This document shows, piece by piece, positions 18,323 through 28,270 of a DNA stretch of 64,000 nt. Location: positions 29,161 through 93,160 of the forward strand of contig JANYKQ010000058.1 of assembly GCA_025358115.1 (NCBI GenBank), read 5' to 3'. The notes beneath the pieces were generated by a model, which was given only the letters and a program-made list of their open reading frames with translations, was not told where the DNA came from and did no database searches. Both the position numbers and the translations under genes were made by a program. Positions within the stretch are counted from its first letter, which is position 1. Each line of letters begins with the position of its first letter. Source of the stretch: Methanomicrobiales archaeon. Its GTDB lineage: Archaea > Halobacteriota > Methanomicrobia > Methanomicrobiales > Methanospirillaceae.

Positions 18323-19135
18323 TTACGCCCGGATGATTGTCCCGATATTTTTCCCGTTGATCGCTTTCTCGATATTTCCGCGCTTATGGCAGTTGATGAT
18401 CCGCACTTCCCGGATATGCACAGCGTCTTTGAGAAGCTGGACAACCATGGGTTCGAGAACCATGTCCTCGAGATCCATTTTGATCAGTTCTTTGGCCGTG
18501 ATATCCCGGATCAATTCGGCATCGGGATTTTTACGGGGGTCCTCCGCATACAGCCCATCCACATTCTTCCCGATGATGCAGCTCTTTGCCCCGAGCACTT
18601 CAGCGATCAGGAATGCGCCGGTATCGGTACGGTGAGGGGGTACCATGGTATTGCCGGCCGGGTGCTCGTACAGGCCGTACGGGGGCGTGCCATGAATGAC
18701 CGGCAGGATGCCGAGTTTCAGGAGCATCGGGAGTTCAAGGAGATCGCCCGTATGGATCCGCTGGCCATTGTATTTTGAGAGGAGGATAGAGACCATGATC
18801 GCGTTCTGCTCGGAGATCTTTGCCGAGAGTTCCGCAAGGACGCCGGTGGGCATCCCTAAGTCCATACCGATGTCCATGATGTGGCGAACCCGCCCCCCTC
18901 CACCTGTAACAACCAGCAGCTTGTGCTTTCTGGATGCTTCCCCAATCTCTTCGCAGAGCGGGTGCATCACTTCGCGCCCGTAATCGATCGCCCCGTGTCC
19001 TCCTATCTTGATGATATTGATCTCCGGCGCGATACGGATCTGTTCGGTCGCCTTCCGCTTCTTCATCATACCTTTTCGTACGAGTGTTTCACCCTGGAGA
19101 CCACTCTCAAGTTCAAACCGCGTTTTCATGTGCAA
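18323..19135 (-). CDS. Amino acid kinase-fold protein resembling molybdenum storage protein (MosA/MosB)
   Basis: IIKIGGHGAIDYGREVMHPLCEEI...KHKLLVVTGGGGRVRHIMDIGMDLGMPTGVLAELSAKISEQNAIMV...TPPYGLYEHP...PPHRTDTGAFLIAEVLGAKSCII...NVDGLYAEDPRKNPDAELI...VREVRIIN-type end with GTIIRA; matches the MosA/MosB pattern better than UMP kinase. Confidence 0.8.
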   Translation of the reverse strand: MHMKTRFELESGLQGETLVRKGMMKKRKATEQIRIAPEINIIKIGGHGAIDYGREVMHPLCEEIGEASRKHKLLVVTGGGGRVRHIMDIGMDLGMPTGVLAELSAKISEQNAIMVSILLSKYNGQRIHTGDLLELPMLLKLGILPVIHGTPPYGLYEHPAGNTMVPPHRTDTGAFLIAEVLGAKSCIIGKNVDGLYAEDPRKNPDAELIRDITAKELIKMDLEDMVLEPMVVQLLKDAVHIREVRIINCHKRGNIEKAINGKNIGTIIRA

Positions 19136-19267
19136 TCAGCCAACCAGTCTATGACAATGGAAAGTTATAAGTCCATGTAAACCAGTTGATATATCAGAGT
19201 CATTACTCTACTGACACGTAAGATTCATGTGCCTGTGGGTTTGAGTGATGGCATGGAGGGAAAAACC

Positions 19268-19474
19268 ATGAAGATCTACGTGCGTGAGCGCCAGAAGGTC
19301 GGAGAAGGCGTTGAGTCGCCCAAGTACCGCATTGTTGCAATAACCGGTGGACAACTCCAGGTTGAGGCAACCCATTTCCGGAAATTCGAAGTCGAGCAGA
19401 TCGCCAAAGATGTGGGCGCAGAAGTTGTGTTTATGAAGCCGGTGGCTGATGAGCACAAGAAGAAACAACACTAA
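19268..19474 (+). CDS. Small hypothetical protein
   Basis: MKIYVRERQKVGEGVESPKYRIVAITGGQLQVEATHFRKFEVEQIAKDVGAEVVFMKPV; proposed internal ATG start. Confidence 0.6.
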   Translation: MKIYVRERQKVGEGVESPKYRIVAITGGQLQVEATHFRKFEVEQIAKDVGAEVVFMKPVADEHKKKQH

Positions 19475-19587
19475 TCTTTTTTATTCTGTTCCCGTGTCCT
19501 TACGGGATATGACAGGGATCTGCTCTGGAAAAATTCCGGTGAAGCCTCTTTATGGGAGCATGCACAATAATTCCATGAAGATGATTC

Positions 19588-19926
19588 ATGGCCGCGCTTT
19601 CCGTTGATATTCTGTTCGATGCCGCAGTCCGTATCCAGCTGCTCGAGCGTTCGATAACGATCGTATTTGCCGATAATACCATCCGGATGAAGTTCCCGAC
19701 AACGCGGCGGCTTGCCGAATTTCTCGATGTCCAGCATTATTATGTACTCCCCTATTTTGCCATGATGGAGCAGGAGGAGCTGGTCACCCGGGCCGAGCGG
19801 GTCGGAATTATCACAACGGCGAAAGGCAGCCGGAAAATGATCGATCTCATGCAGCAGAACTACCGGAAGGAATGCAATGAGATTCTTGGCGCAGCAATTT
19901 TTAATGAGTTACTCAAAAAATGCTGA
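19588..19926 (+). CDS. Hypothetical protein, possible winged-helix
   Basis: 112-aa ORF; TRRLAEFLDVQHYYVLPYFAMMEQEELVTRAERVGIITTAKGSRKM resembles a wHTH. Confidence 0.6.
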   Translation: MAALSVDILFDAAVRIQLLERSITIVFADNTIRMKFPTTRRLAEFLDVQHYYVLPYFAMMEQEELVTRAERVGIITTAKGSRKMIDLMQQNYRKECNEILGAAIFNELLKKC

Positions 19927-20086
19927 AAAGACAGCAGAAACTTTTTTTATTTATTATTAATAAATCCTCGATATCAATAAAAAAACCTTAAAACCATTTG
20001 ATAACCAACTGGTAATCAGATGTTTTTAACTCGGATAAAAAAGAAACATTGAATACTGTTCTTACCTACCGGTATCCGGTTTAATT

Positions 20087-21145
20087 ATGACGAAAAAAGT
20101 GCATGTAACCTTTATTGCAGCAGTATTCCTGCTGTTGTTCCTTGCAGCCTGCTTTGCAGGGTGCACGAGCCAGACTCCGGCCACCCCCGCGACTACGCCA
20201 GCAGCTGTACCGGCTGCAACGACAGTAGCTGCGACCCCGGCTGCGTCGCAGTCCCTCGTTATCGCAACGACCACGAGCCTGTACGACACCAAACTCCTCG
20301 ACTATCTCCAGCCCATGTTCGAGAAGAAGTACAATGTCCAACTCAAGATAACCTCCCAGGGATCCGGTAAGGCCATTGAACTTGCCAAGAATGGTGATGC
20401 AGATGTCCTGCTCGTCCACTCGCCAGCCGCGGAACTGACATTCATGAAAGACGGTTATGGCCTGAACCGGCGCTCGTTCGCTTCAAACTCATTTGTGATC
20501 GTGGGCCCGGCAGCAGATCCGGCCGGTATCAAGGATATGACTCCTGAGAAAGCCATGACAACGCTGCTCTTAAAAGGCACCAACAAGACGGCGGGTATTT
20601 CCTTCGTATCCCGTGGCGATGGTTCCGGAACCCACTCTGCCGAGAAGACAGTCTGGTCCAAAGCCGGATACAACTACACCACCCAGGTCCAGAAGTCCGG
20701 GAACTGGTATGTAGAAGCAGGTAAGGGTATGGGAGAGACGCTCCAGATGGCAAGCGAGAAGGGAGGATACGCTCTGACTGACGAAGGAACATACCTTGCC
20801 TACAAGAGCAAACTCAACCTTGTGCCGGTTGTGACCAAGGGCGCAAGCCTGCTCAACATCTACAGCGTAATGGCAGTCTACAATGACAAGCAGCCCGCTG
20901 ACAAGATCCAGATGGCCAACAATTTCATCAATTTCCTGATCGATCCGCAAACCCAGAAGGACATCGGCACCTTTGGTATTGAAACGTATGGAAAATCCCT
21001 CTTCATCCCCATGAGTGTCGAAGTCCCGACCTCGACTGCGGGCTGGGTAGGAGATTACAGCACGCCGGCAACAGCGATTGCACCGGCACCTGCCGCAACG
21101 ACTGCTCCCGTAACCACTGCTGCACCGGCAGCCACAACAACATAA
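20087..21145 (+). CDS. Tungstate/molybdate ABC-type substrate-binding lipoprotein (TupA-like)
   Basis: Lipobox CFAGC; SLVIATTTSLYDTKLLDYLQPMFEKKYNVQLKITSQGSGKAIELAKNGDADVLLVHSP; RGDGSGTHSAEK; T/P/A-rich low-complexity linkers at both ends. Confidence 0.88.
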   Translation: MTKKVHVTFIAAVFLLLFLAACFAGCTSQTPATPATTPAAVPAATTVAATPAASQSLVIATTTSLYDTKLLDYLQPMFEKKYNVQLKITSQGSGKAIELAKNGDADVLLVHSPAAELTFMKDGYGLNRRSFASNSFVIVGPAADPAGIKDMTPEKAMTTLLLKGTNKTAGISFVSRGDGSGTHSAEKTVWSKAGYNYTTQVQKSGNWYVEAGKGMGETLQMASEKGGYALTDEGTYLAYKSKLNLVPVVTKGASLLNIYSVMAVYNDKQPADKIQMANNFINFLIDPQTQKDIGTFGIETYGKSLFIPMSVEVPTSTAGWVGDYSTPATAIAPAPAATTAPVTTAAPAATTT

Positions 21146-21219
21146 TCTCACTTTTTTTTAACCGGGACCTCCGGTGTTTTGTAGAAATAGTGTGGTCCTG
21201 ATAGAGAGCACACGGCATT

Positions 21220-22347
21220 TCAGTGGATATCCTGCACGGTCTTTTCCTTACGTAAGGAAACGATGTATGCAAGGATCATGCCCACAATAAATGCGAGCGT
21301 CATTGAGCTGACCAGTGCGAGAATCCCTATAATCCCAGTGATCAGAAGCGAGTCGGTCTTGAAACTGTGCCGGCTCATCTCGATCCCGACAAATATCAGG
21401 AGTGCTCCCAGCACACCGACTGCGATGATGGAGAGCACCTGAGGGGAGGAGAAGAAGAGGGCGAGGATGATGAAGATAAGTCCAGCGTAGATATTTGCCC
21501 CACCGGTTCGTGCCCCGTACCGGTACTGTCCTGCAAGTCCTCCCGCCCCATGACACATGGGAAAGCCCCCGAACGGGACGGAAAAGATGTTCATAAGACC
21601 GATGCTTGTCGAGAATTTTTTGGGCGGCACATCCTTTCCAAAGAGATCTTTAGTCAGGAGCGAGGTGGCAAGGATCGCATTGGTGATGGTGAGGACTACC
21701 TGGGGAAGAACGAGTGTTGAGAATGCAGATGAGAAATCCGTTGGCAGGGGAATGACGAGCTGCGGTGCAGGAATCAGGCTTATGGGGGGAACGCCGTACA
21801 GGGCAATTCCCCCGACAAGGCCGACCCCGATGACCACGATCGTGGAGAGGTCCGGGATGGACCGGTACCGTGCAAGGAAATAAAAGGCCGCGATGATGGC
21901 GATGCCGATAAGAAAGAACGTGGGATCCTTAACCACAAATCCCAATGATGACCGGAACAGGAGAAGCGCTAATCCGAGCTGGATACCCCGCACAACACTC
22001 TGGGGGACCCATCGTTCAATGGCTGCAAAGAACCTGCCATAGCCAAGTACGAGAAATATGATCCCGAGGATAAGACCTGCAGCGGCAATCTCACCGCTCC
22101 CGATAGATCCCGCGATCACGATCACCGCTACTGCCTTCATCGGCTCCAGGGGGATAGGCAGCCGGTAATACAGGCCCGTGAGGATGAACCAGATACCAAA
22201 AAAGAGGAGGATATACCGGGCATTGACATCCGAGACCAGTGCGACTGCAAGGATGAGGGGTATGATCGTCCCGAAATCCCCCAGTGATCCCGCCAGCTCG
22301 GAGAGATTGAATCGCAGGGGTGGCAGGGCAGTGGGGGATTTAGGCAT
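21220..22347 (-). CDS. MOT1/SulP-like molybdate (or sulfate) transporter
   Basis: ELAGSLGDFGTIIPLILA, LPIPLEPMKAVAVI, GGFPMCHGAGGLAGQYRYGARTGGANI; polytopic membrane protein. Confidence 0.82.
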   Translation of the reverse strand: MPKSPTALPPLRFNLSELAGSLGDFGTIIPLILAVALVSDVNARYILLFFGIWFILTGLYYRLPIPLEPMKAVAVIVIAGSIGSGEIAAAGLILGIIFLVLGYGRFFAAIERWVPQSVVRGIQLGLALLLFRSSLGFVVKDPTFFLIGIAIIAAFYFLARYRSIPDLSTIVVIGVGLVGGIALYGVPPISLIPAPQLVIPLPTDFSSAFSTLVLPQVVLTITNAILATSLLTKDLFGKDVPPKKFSTSIGLMNIFSVPFGGFPMCHGAGGLAGQYRYGARTGGANIYAGLIFIILALFFSSPQVLSIIAVGVLGALLIFVGIEMSRHSFKTDSLLITGIIGILALVSSMTLAFIVGMILAYIVSLRKEKTVQDIH

Positions 22348-22591
22348 ACGTGGCTTGACTCACGAGGGGGAGATGACTCCCTCTTTACGGTAGTACGGGT
22401 CGGGCAGATTTGGTCTTGTTAACCATTATCTGTACTAACGATCGGCTTAATATCTCGTTTTCCTTTAACAGTTGAAGGATTCTTCTGTATTTTTATCTTT
22501 TCCGGAACAGAGCGAAAATTGCCCGGCCTTTGATCGAAAGATTCTTTTTTATACCTGTTTTCCCATTATCCTGTATATACGAGGAATTGTG

Positions 22592-23314
22592 ATGAAGATT
22601 AACCGTATTTATCTGGCATTCATTGCCGTTGTGCTTATGCTTGCATGCTTTTCGGTAGTGTCTGCTGCTGAGCCGATTGGCGGGAACCAGGGCTGGATTG
22701 CTGTTCACTGTAATGTTGATGGAGCCCAGGTCTATTTCGATGGAACGTATGAAGGTGTGATCTCCGGCGGCGTACTTACCGTCCCGGTCTACAGCACCGG
22801 TACCCCACTGAAATCATTCACGGTCAGTAAAGCCGGGTACACCCCGTACACCGGCCCTATCCCGGCCATGCCCGGCAAGGGAGAGACCTTTGATGTGTAT
22901 GCTACCTTAAACCTGGCTACTCCTACTGCCCCCCCGACCCCTGCGGTTATCGGTGGCGGCCAGGGATGGTATGTTGTTAACTGTAATGTGAACGGAGCAA
23001 CCGTCTCATTCAATAACCAGGTTGTGGGTGTAATTACCCAGGGAACCCTGACGGTCCCGGTCTATACTACCGGTACTCCTTATACAACCTATACCGTGTC
23101 TATGAATGGCTACCTGCCATATACTGCAACCTTAACCAGTGTCCCTGCTCCCGGGGAGAGTATCCAGCTCTATGCGACCCTCAACCCGGCCCCAACAGCA
23201 CCCCCGACTGCAGTACCGACACCGGTACCCACCAAATCCCCCCTGCCGCTCCCCCTCATCCTTATCGGGCTGGGTATTGCAGGAATAATATCTATCCGTA
23301 AGGGACGTTTCTGA
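22592..23314 (+). CDS. Secreted PEGA-like two-repeat protein with C-terminal membrane anchor
   Basis: Signal peptide MKINRIYLAFIAVVLMLACFSVVSAAEP; two repeats of (G)QGWxxVxCNVxGAxVxFxxxxxGVIxxGxLTVPVYxTGTP; Pro/Thr-rich linker; LPLPLILIGLGIAGIISIRKGRF. Confidence 0.8.
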   Translation: MKINRIYLAFIAVVLMLACFSVVSAAEPIGGNQGWIAVHCNVDGAQVYFDGTYEGVISGGVLTVPVYSTGTPLKSFTVSKAGYTPYTGPIPAMPGKGETFDVYATLNLATPTAPPTPAVIGGGQGWYVVNCNVNGATVSFNNQVVGVITQGTLTVPVYTTGTPYTTYTVSMNGYLPYTATLTSVPAPGESIQLYATLNPAPTAPPTAVPTPVPTKSPLPLPLILIGLGIAGIISIRKGRF

Positions 23315-23611
23315 TCCCTGCGGACTCTTTTTTTGTTTTTAAAATCTGACTAAAACGCGTCTTATATTTTCTGACGGCAGACGTTATTCCCGTTGGGTGT
23401 AAAAAAGGTACGGGTCTTCGGTGTTCCGCGCGGGTAAGTGATGCTCCTGAGAATTCGGGCGCAGGGGGAATCATCCTCCATCTCTGTCATCCCTTCGATA
23501 CCCGCGTGACCTGTAACCGTCATGAGCCGGATTTTTAGATCCGTGCGATGCAATCAGGATACCATCGCCCGATACGCTTGTGTTATCAACAAAAAAGAGG
23601 AAATAAAATTT

Positions 23612-24505
23612 TCAGGATGGTGATTTTTTTGCCGGATTATCGCTGGTATCCGTCATCACCTTTTCAATATCCTGCCGGAATTTTTCGAAGTGGAGTTCAT
23701 CAAGTTGCTCAGACAGGAGCCTCCCGCTCCATGCGCGACGGTATACCCATTCGACAATTTTCTGAATCGCAATAATTACCTGCTCTTCGGTCTCAACGGT
23801 CAGCAGTTGTCGGCCGATTTTGGGATGCCTCCCTCTCCTTCCGCCAACCGTGATAAGAAAATGCCGGTGTTCTGCTTTGAGGAGATCAAAATGACAGGAC
23901 TGGATGCATACCCCGCACTGGACGCACTTGTCATCGGTGAGTTCTGAGATGCCATTGCGGATCTTAATCGCCTTTTCTTTACAGTACTCGACGCAGGATC
24001 CACATCCCGTACAGAGACCGGGAGTACGGAGGGGGCGCACTCTCCCAATCACACCAATCTCGTTGAGCATCGGACTGGTACAGGCATTCGGGCAGCCCGA
24101 CAAGGCAATGCGCATCTTTACCGGCATCTCTTTTCCAAACATTTTCTCATCAATTTTTTTGGCGAGACTGATGGTATCGATGTTTGCAAATTTGCAGCGT
24201 TCAATGCCGGGACATGCGATGATATTTACAATCTCATCCTTTTCCGAGCCAACAGGTGTTTCGTTCTTCGCAAGAGCTTTTTCAACTTTTTTGAGCAGGC
24301 CCGGTTTTACATGCGGGATCTCTAACGTCTGGCGGGTGGTGCAGTGAACGGTACCCTTTCCATATTTTTTCGCGATTGTTGCAATACCCCGTAACTGTTC
24401 GATAGAGAAAATACCTGCAGGGGCCCTGATGCGAATGGTACAGAAGTCTGCGTCCCGCTCGGTGATGACGCCCCCTTTCATATGAATACCAAAATCCGTG
24501 CGCAT
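23612..24505 (-). CDS. Small siroheme sulfite/nitrite reductase-like protein with ferredoxin domain (Dsr-LP type)
   Basis: VHCTTRQTLEIPHV, CPGIERCKFANID, SGCPNACTSPMLNEIGV, CTGCGSCVEYCKEKAI, CVQCGVCIQSCHFDLL. Confidence 0.88.
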   Translation of the reverse strand: MRTDFGIHMKGGVITERDADFCTIRIRAPAGIFSIEQLRGIATIAKKYGKGTVHCTTRQTLEIPHVKPGLLKKVEKALAKNETPVGSEKDEIVNIIACPGIERCKFANIDTISLAKKIDEKMFGKEMPVKMRIALSGCPNACTSPMLNEIGVIGRVRPLRTPGLCTGCGSCVEYCKEKAIKIRNGISELTDDKCVQCGVCIQSCHFDLLKAEHRHFLITVGGRRGRHPKIGRQLLTVETEEQVIIAIQKIVEWVYRRAWSGRLLSEQLDELHFEKFRQDIEKVMTDTSDNPAKKSPS

Positions 24506-24964
24506 TGATCAGTAATAGGTAAAAACCTGTTATTAATGATGAGGTGTTGACACGAACCTGTCATTCAAATACGATCATTATCGTTTTTTTATCCTGGTAA
24601 TGCACAATCATATTTATCGGTGAAATATTTTTTAGGATCTCCGGATTTTGCAGTTCCCATGGAGTGGGGTGAATATTACTCTGAACCTTGAACGAGATGG
24701 ATACACATAAAACCGATGCAGGTTAATCTGTTTTATCATCTGGTGATGAAGTCCACCATCAATCGCCCGGACAGGGATGACGACTTCCCTTTTACCGGCA
24801 CCGGTATCCGCGCCAGCCGTCTTTGATCCCGTCAAAGACGAGCTATCCCCGTATGTGGATTATCTAAAAACAATCCCTAACGTGGCCAATCGGGATTTAT
24901 GCAGGAATAATTCCCGGCACCGGTAACAGGACAATGGATGGAACAAGATAAGAGAGGTATACTT

Positions 24965-26584
24965 ATGTCACAACAACTCGGGGGACAACCCATAATTATC
25001 ATGAGGGAAGGAGCAACGACAACCCACGGTCAGGATGCCCAGAACAGCAATTTTACCGCTGCACGAGCTGTTGCGACAGCGGTCCAGTCAACCCTTGGCC
25101 CCAGGGGCATGGACAAGATGCTCATCGATGGTATGGGGGATATCACCATCACCAACGACGGGGTCACCATTCTTAAAGAGATGGATATCGATCACCCTGC
25201 CGCAAAGATGATGGTTGAGATTGCAAAGGTGCAGGATGCTGAAGTCGGCGATGGCACGACAACTGCGGTCATCCTCGCAGGGGAACTCTTAAAGAACGCG
25301 GAGGCGCTTCTCAAACAGAAGATCCACCCAACCAGTATCGCTGAGGGTTACCGCATGGCAGCCCAGAAGTCACTCGTGCTGCTTGACAAGTACGCTATAA
25401 CGGTAAAACCGACCGATACCGTTATTCTCAAGAAGATTGCGGAAACCGCACTCACCGGCAAGAACTCGGAAATAGCAAAGACCCACCTCTGCGAGATTAT
25501 TGTCAAGGCAGTCACGTTCGTCACTGATGCTGATGGTACCGCAGACCTCGCCCACATCAACGTGGAGAAGAAGGTTGGCGGCTCGGTGGATGATTCGGCC
25601 CTCGTAGAAGGTATGGTCATTGATAAAGAACGCGGGCACCCGAATATGCCCAAAATCGTGAAGGATGCGAAGATCCTTCTCCTGAACGCAGCGCTCGAAT
25701 TCAAGAAGACCGAAGTGAATGCAAAGATCAATATATCTTCACCCGGGCAGTCACAGGCTTTCCTCGATAGTGAGGAACAGATGGTTCACGATATGGTGAA
25801 CAAGGTCATAAAGAGCAAGGCAAATGTCGTCTTCTGTCAGAAAGGCATCGATGATGTTGCACTGCACTACCTTACCAAAGCCGGCATCCTTGCAGCCCGC
25901 AGGTTAAAAAAGAGCGATATCGAAAACATTGCCCGTGCAACGGGCGCAAATATCGTCAACAGCGTTGATACCATCACGACAAAGGATCTTGGCACGGCCG
26001 GTCTTGTCGAGGAGAAAACGGTTTCAAACGATGAGATGATCTATATTTCAAAGTGCAAAAACCCCAAATCGGTCTCCATCATCGTCCGTGGCGGAACTGA
26101 GCATGTGGTTGACGAACTCGAACGTGCCATCCACGACGCCCTCATGGTTGTCAGCGTAGTTGTTGCAGGGAAAAAGATTGTACCCGGCGGGGGAGCTCCC
26201 GAGACAGAACTCTCTTTAAGGCTCCGCGAGTATGCTGCATCGGTCGGTGGCCGCAGCCAGCTTGCCATTGAATCGTTTGCAAGCGCGATGGAGATCATCC
26301 CGCGTGTGCTTGCAGAGAATTCCGGGTTTGACCCGATCAATACGCTTGTCGACCTCCGGGCAGCCCATGAGTCAGGCAAGAAGAACCACGGGCTTGATGT
26401 TCTGACCGGTAAACCGGCTGACATGCTCAAGGCGGGCGTTGTCGAACCCCTCCGGGTTAAAACACAGGCAATCTCCAGTGCAGCCGAGGCGGCAGTCATG
26501 ATCCTCCGGATTGATGATGTTATCACCTCTTCAAAGGCCGGCGGACCTGCCGGTGGCATGCCTCCGGGTATGGGCGGTTATTAA
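24965..26584 (+). CDS. thsA: Thermosome (group II chaperonin) subunit
   Basis: [73 protein letters not shown]-terminal [10 protein letters not shown]. Confidence 0.97.
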   Translation: MSQQLGGQPIIIMREGATTTHGQDAQNSNFTAARAVATAVQSTLGPRGMDKMLIDGMGDITITNDGVTILKEMDIDHPAAKMMVEIAKVQDAEVGDGTTTAVILAGELLKNAEALLKQKIHPTSIAEGYRMAAQKSLVLLDKYAITVKPTDTVILKKIAETALTGKNSEIAKTHLCEIIVKAVTFVTDADGTADLAHINVEKKVGGSVDDSALVEGMVIDKERGHPNMPKIVKDAKILLLNAALEFKKTEVNAKINISSPGQSQAFLDSEEQMVHDMVNKVIKSKANVVFCQKGIDDVALHYLTKAGILAARRLKKSDIENIARATGANIVNSVDTITTKDLGTAGLVEEKTVSNDEMIYISKCKNPKSVSIIVRGGTEHVVDELERAIHDALMVVSVVVAGKKIVPGGGAPETELSLRLREYAASVGGRSQLAIESFASAMEIIPRVLAENSGFDPINTLVDLRAAHESGKKNHGLDVLTGKPADMLKAGVVEPLRVKTQAISSAAEAAVMILRIDDVITSSKAGGPAGGMPPGMGGY

Positions 26585-26750
26585 TTTTTCAATCTTTTTT
26601 TGTTGAATTTTTTTTATTCCTCTCATCGCAGTCCCCGTTTATTTCCGCTATTTTCCCCTGATTTTACGTCCGGTCCCACTCCGCACATCACGTTAATTCA
26701 GAAAACCTGACGAAACCTTAACAACCTTTCCTGCCGAAAATATTGGCACT

Positions 26751-28004
26751 ATGTGGAAGGCAGTGGAGATCGATACGTGGATCGCGGGCAGGCAGTCAAG
26801 CCTCGAAGATGTCCGGACCACCGTTACAGATATCATTGGCCGTGTGCAGAATGAGGGCGATGCTGCACTCATTGACCTGGCAAAGAAGCACTGTGTGCTG
26901 ACCGATATTGCAGTATCGGATGATGAACGCGAGGATGCCTACGAGAAGGTCGATGCAAAGATCATCGAGAGCATGATCGAGGCGCATGCCCGTATCGAGC
27001 GCTTCCACGAACTCCAGAAGCCCCGTGATCTCTGGTTACAGGAGATGGAACCCGGCATCGTGCTCGGTGTCAAGACTACGCCCTTAAACCGCGTTGGTCT
27101 CTATATTCCCGGCGGCAGGGCAGCGTACCCGTCATCCGCCCTCATGTGTGCCGTGCCCGCCCGGGTTGCCGGGGTCAGGGAGATCTGCGCCTGCTCCCCG
27201 CCGCCAATTAAACCATTGACGCTTGTTGCGCTGGATATTGCCGGTGTCACCGAGATTTACAATGCCGGCGGTGCCCAGGCAGTTGCTGCAATGGCGCTGG
27301 GTACTGAATCCATCAGGCCCGTGCAGAAGATCGTTGGGCCCGGCAACGTGTACGTCACGCTGGCGAAAATGATGCTCCGCGAAAAGGTGGAGATCGATTT
27401 CCCGGCAGGCCCCAGCGAGATCGGCATTATTGCTGATGAGACCGCTGACCCCCGCATAGTTGCCGCCGATATCCTCGCCCAGTCCGAGCATGACCCCAAT
27501 GCTGCCTGTATCCTGATCACCACCGACAAGTCCCTCCCGGCAAAAGTCGGTCGCGAGATAGAGGCGATGACAAAGGTCGCCCCGCGGAGAGAGATCATTG
27601 AACAGGCGCTCAAGAACTCCGGGTATTATGTTGCGGGCACCATGGAAGAGGCGATTATTGCCTCGGATGCAGTTGCTCCGGAACACCTCTCAATACAGGT
27701 TGCCGATCCCTTATCTGTAGTCACGAAAGTCAGGAACGCAGGGGCAATCTTTGTCGGGCGCTATTCGGCGGTTGCCTGTGGGGACTATGCTGTGGGGACC
27801 AACCACTGCCTCCCCACTGCAGGGTACGCAAAGACCTATTCCGGTCTCGATGTGAATCATTTCTGCAAGTCGGCGTCGGTCGAGATCATCGACCGTGACG
27901 GTCTCGAGGCGATTGGGGATATCGTTGAAACCATTGCCGATGCAGAAGGCCTCCACGCTCATGCAGAATCCGTGCGGGTGCGCAGGGAATCCGGCAGGAA
28001 ATAA
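26751..28004 (+). CDS. hisD: Histidinol dehydrogenase
   Basis: VGLYIPGGRAAYPSSALM, VQKIVGPGNVYVTLAK, IDFPAGPSEIGIIADE, AVGTNHCLPTAGYAKTYSGL. Confidence 0.97.
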   Translation: MWKAVEIDTWIAGRQSSLEDVRTTVTDIIGRVQNEGDAALIDLAKKHCVLTDIAVSDDEREDAYEKVDAKIIESMIEAHARIERFHELQKPRDLWLQEMEPGIVLGVKTTPLNRVGLYIPGGRAAYPSSALMCAVPARVAGVREICACSPPPIKPLTLVALDIAGVTEIYNAGGAQAVAAMALGTESIRPVQKIVGPGNVYVTLAKMMLREKVEIDFPAGPSEIGIIADETADPRIVAADILAQSEHDPNAACILITTDKSLPAKVGREIEAMTKVAPRREIIEQALKNSGYYVAGTMEEAIIASDAVAPEHLSIQVADPLSVVTKVRNAGAIFVGRYSAVACGDYAVGTNHCLPTAGYAKTYSGLDVNHFCKSASVEIIDRDGLEAIGDIVETIADAEGLHAHAESVRVRRESGRK

Positions 28005-28080
28005 TTGTCAGGGAAGGTACCTGAATTAATAAATCCTTTTTTAACCATCGATATTGTAACAATGAAATTTGGTTTTATTG

Positions 28081-28230
28081 TGATGCCCCCCCTCTGGGGG
28101 GGTCGTACGGTCGCCTTGTCAGTACCTCGCGGGGCAGGTCGGTTTAGAGAGATGACCGGCTCCTGAACTGCGCCGGGGGCGCCCCATCGGGGGTGGCGGC
28201 AGTATCATTATTGGAGATCTGGGTGCATCA
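28081..28230. ncRNA. Candidate structured RNA in an intergenic region
   Basis: GC-rich block with no supported ORF: hairpin CCCCCCC-TCT-GGGGGGG (28086-28102); TGATGC (28081-28086) can pair with GCATCA (28225-28230); internal GCGCCCC-ATC-GGGGG and GGTC...GACC complementarity. Confidence 0.4.
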
Positions 28231-28270
28231 GCCCCCATGAATGAACGAAGATAAAAAAACTGTATAAACC

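Noticed and set aside
20160-20260. Possible tandem DNA repeat in the tupA-like gene
   Set aside because: Explained by a low-complexity T/P/A-rich lipoprotein linker, with a similar one at the C-terminus
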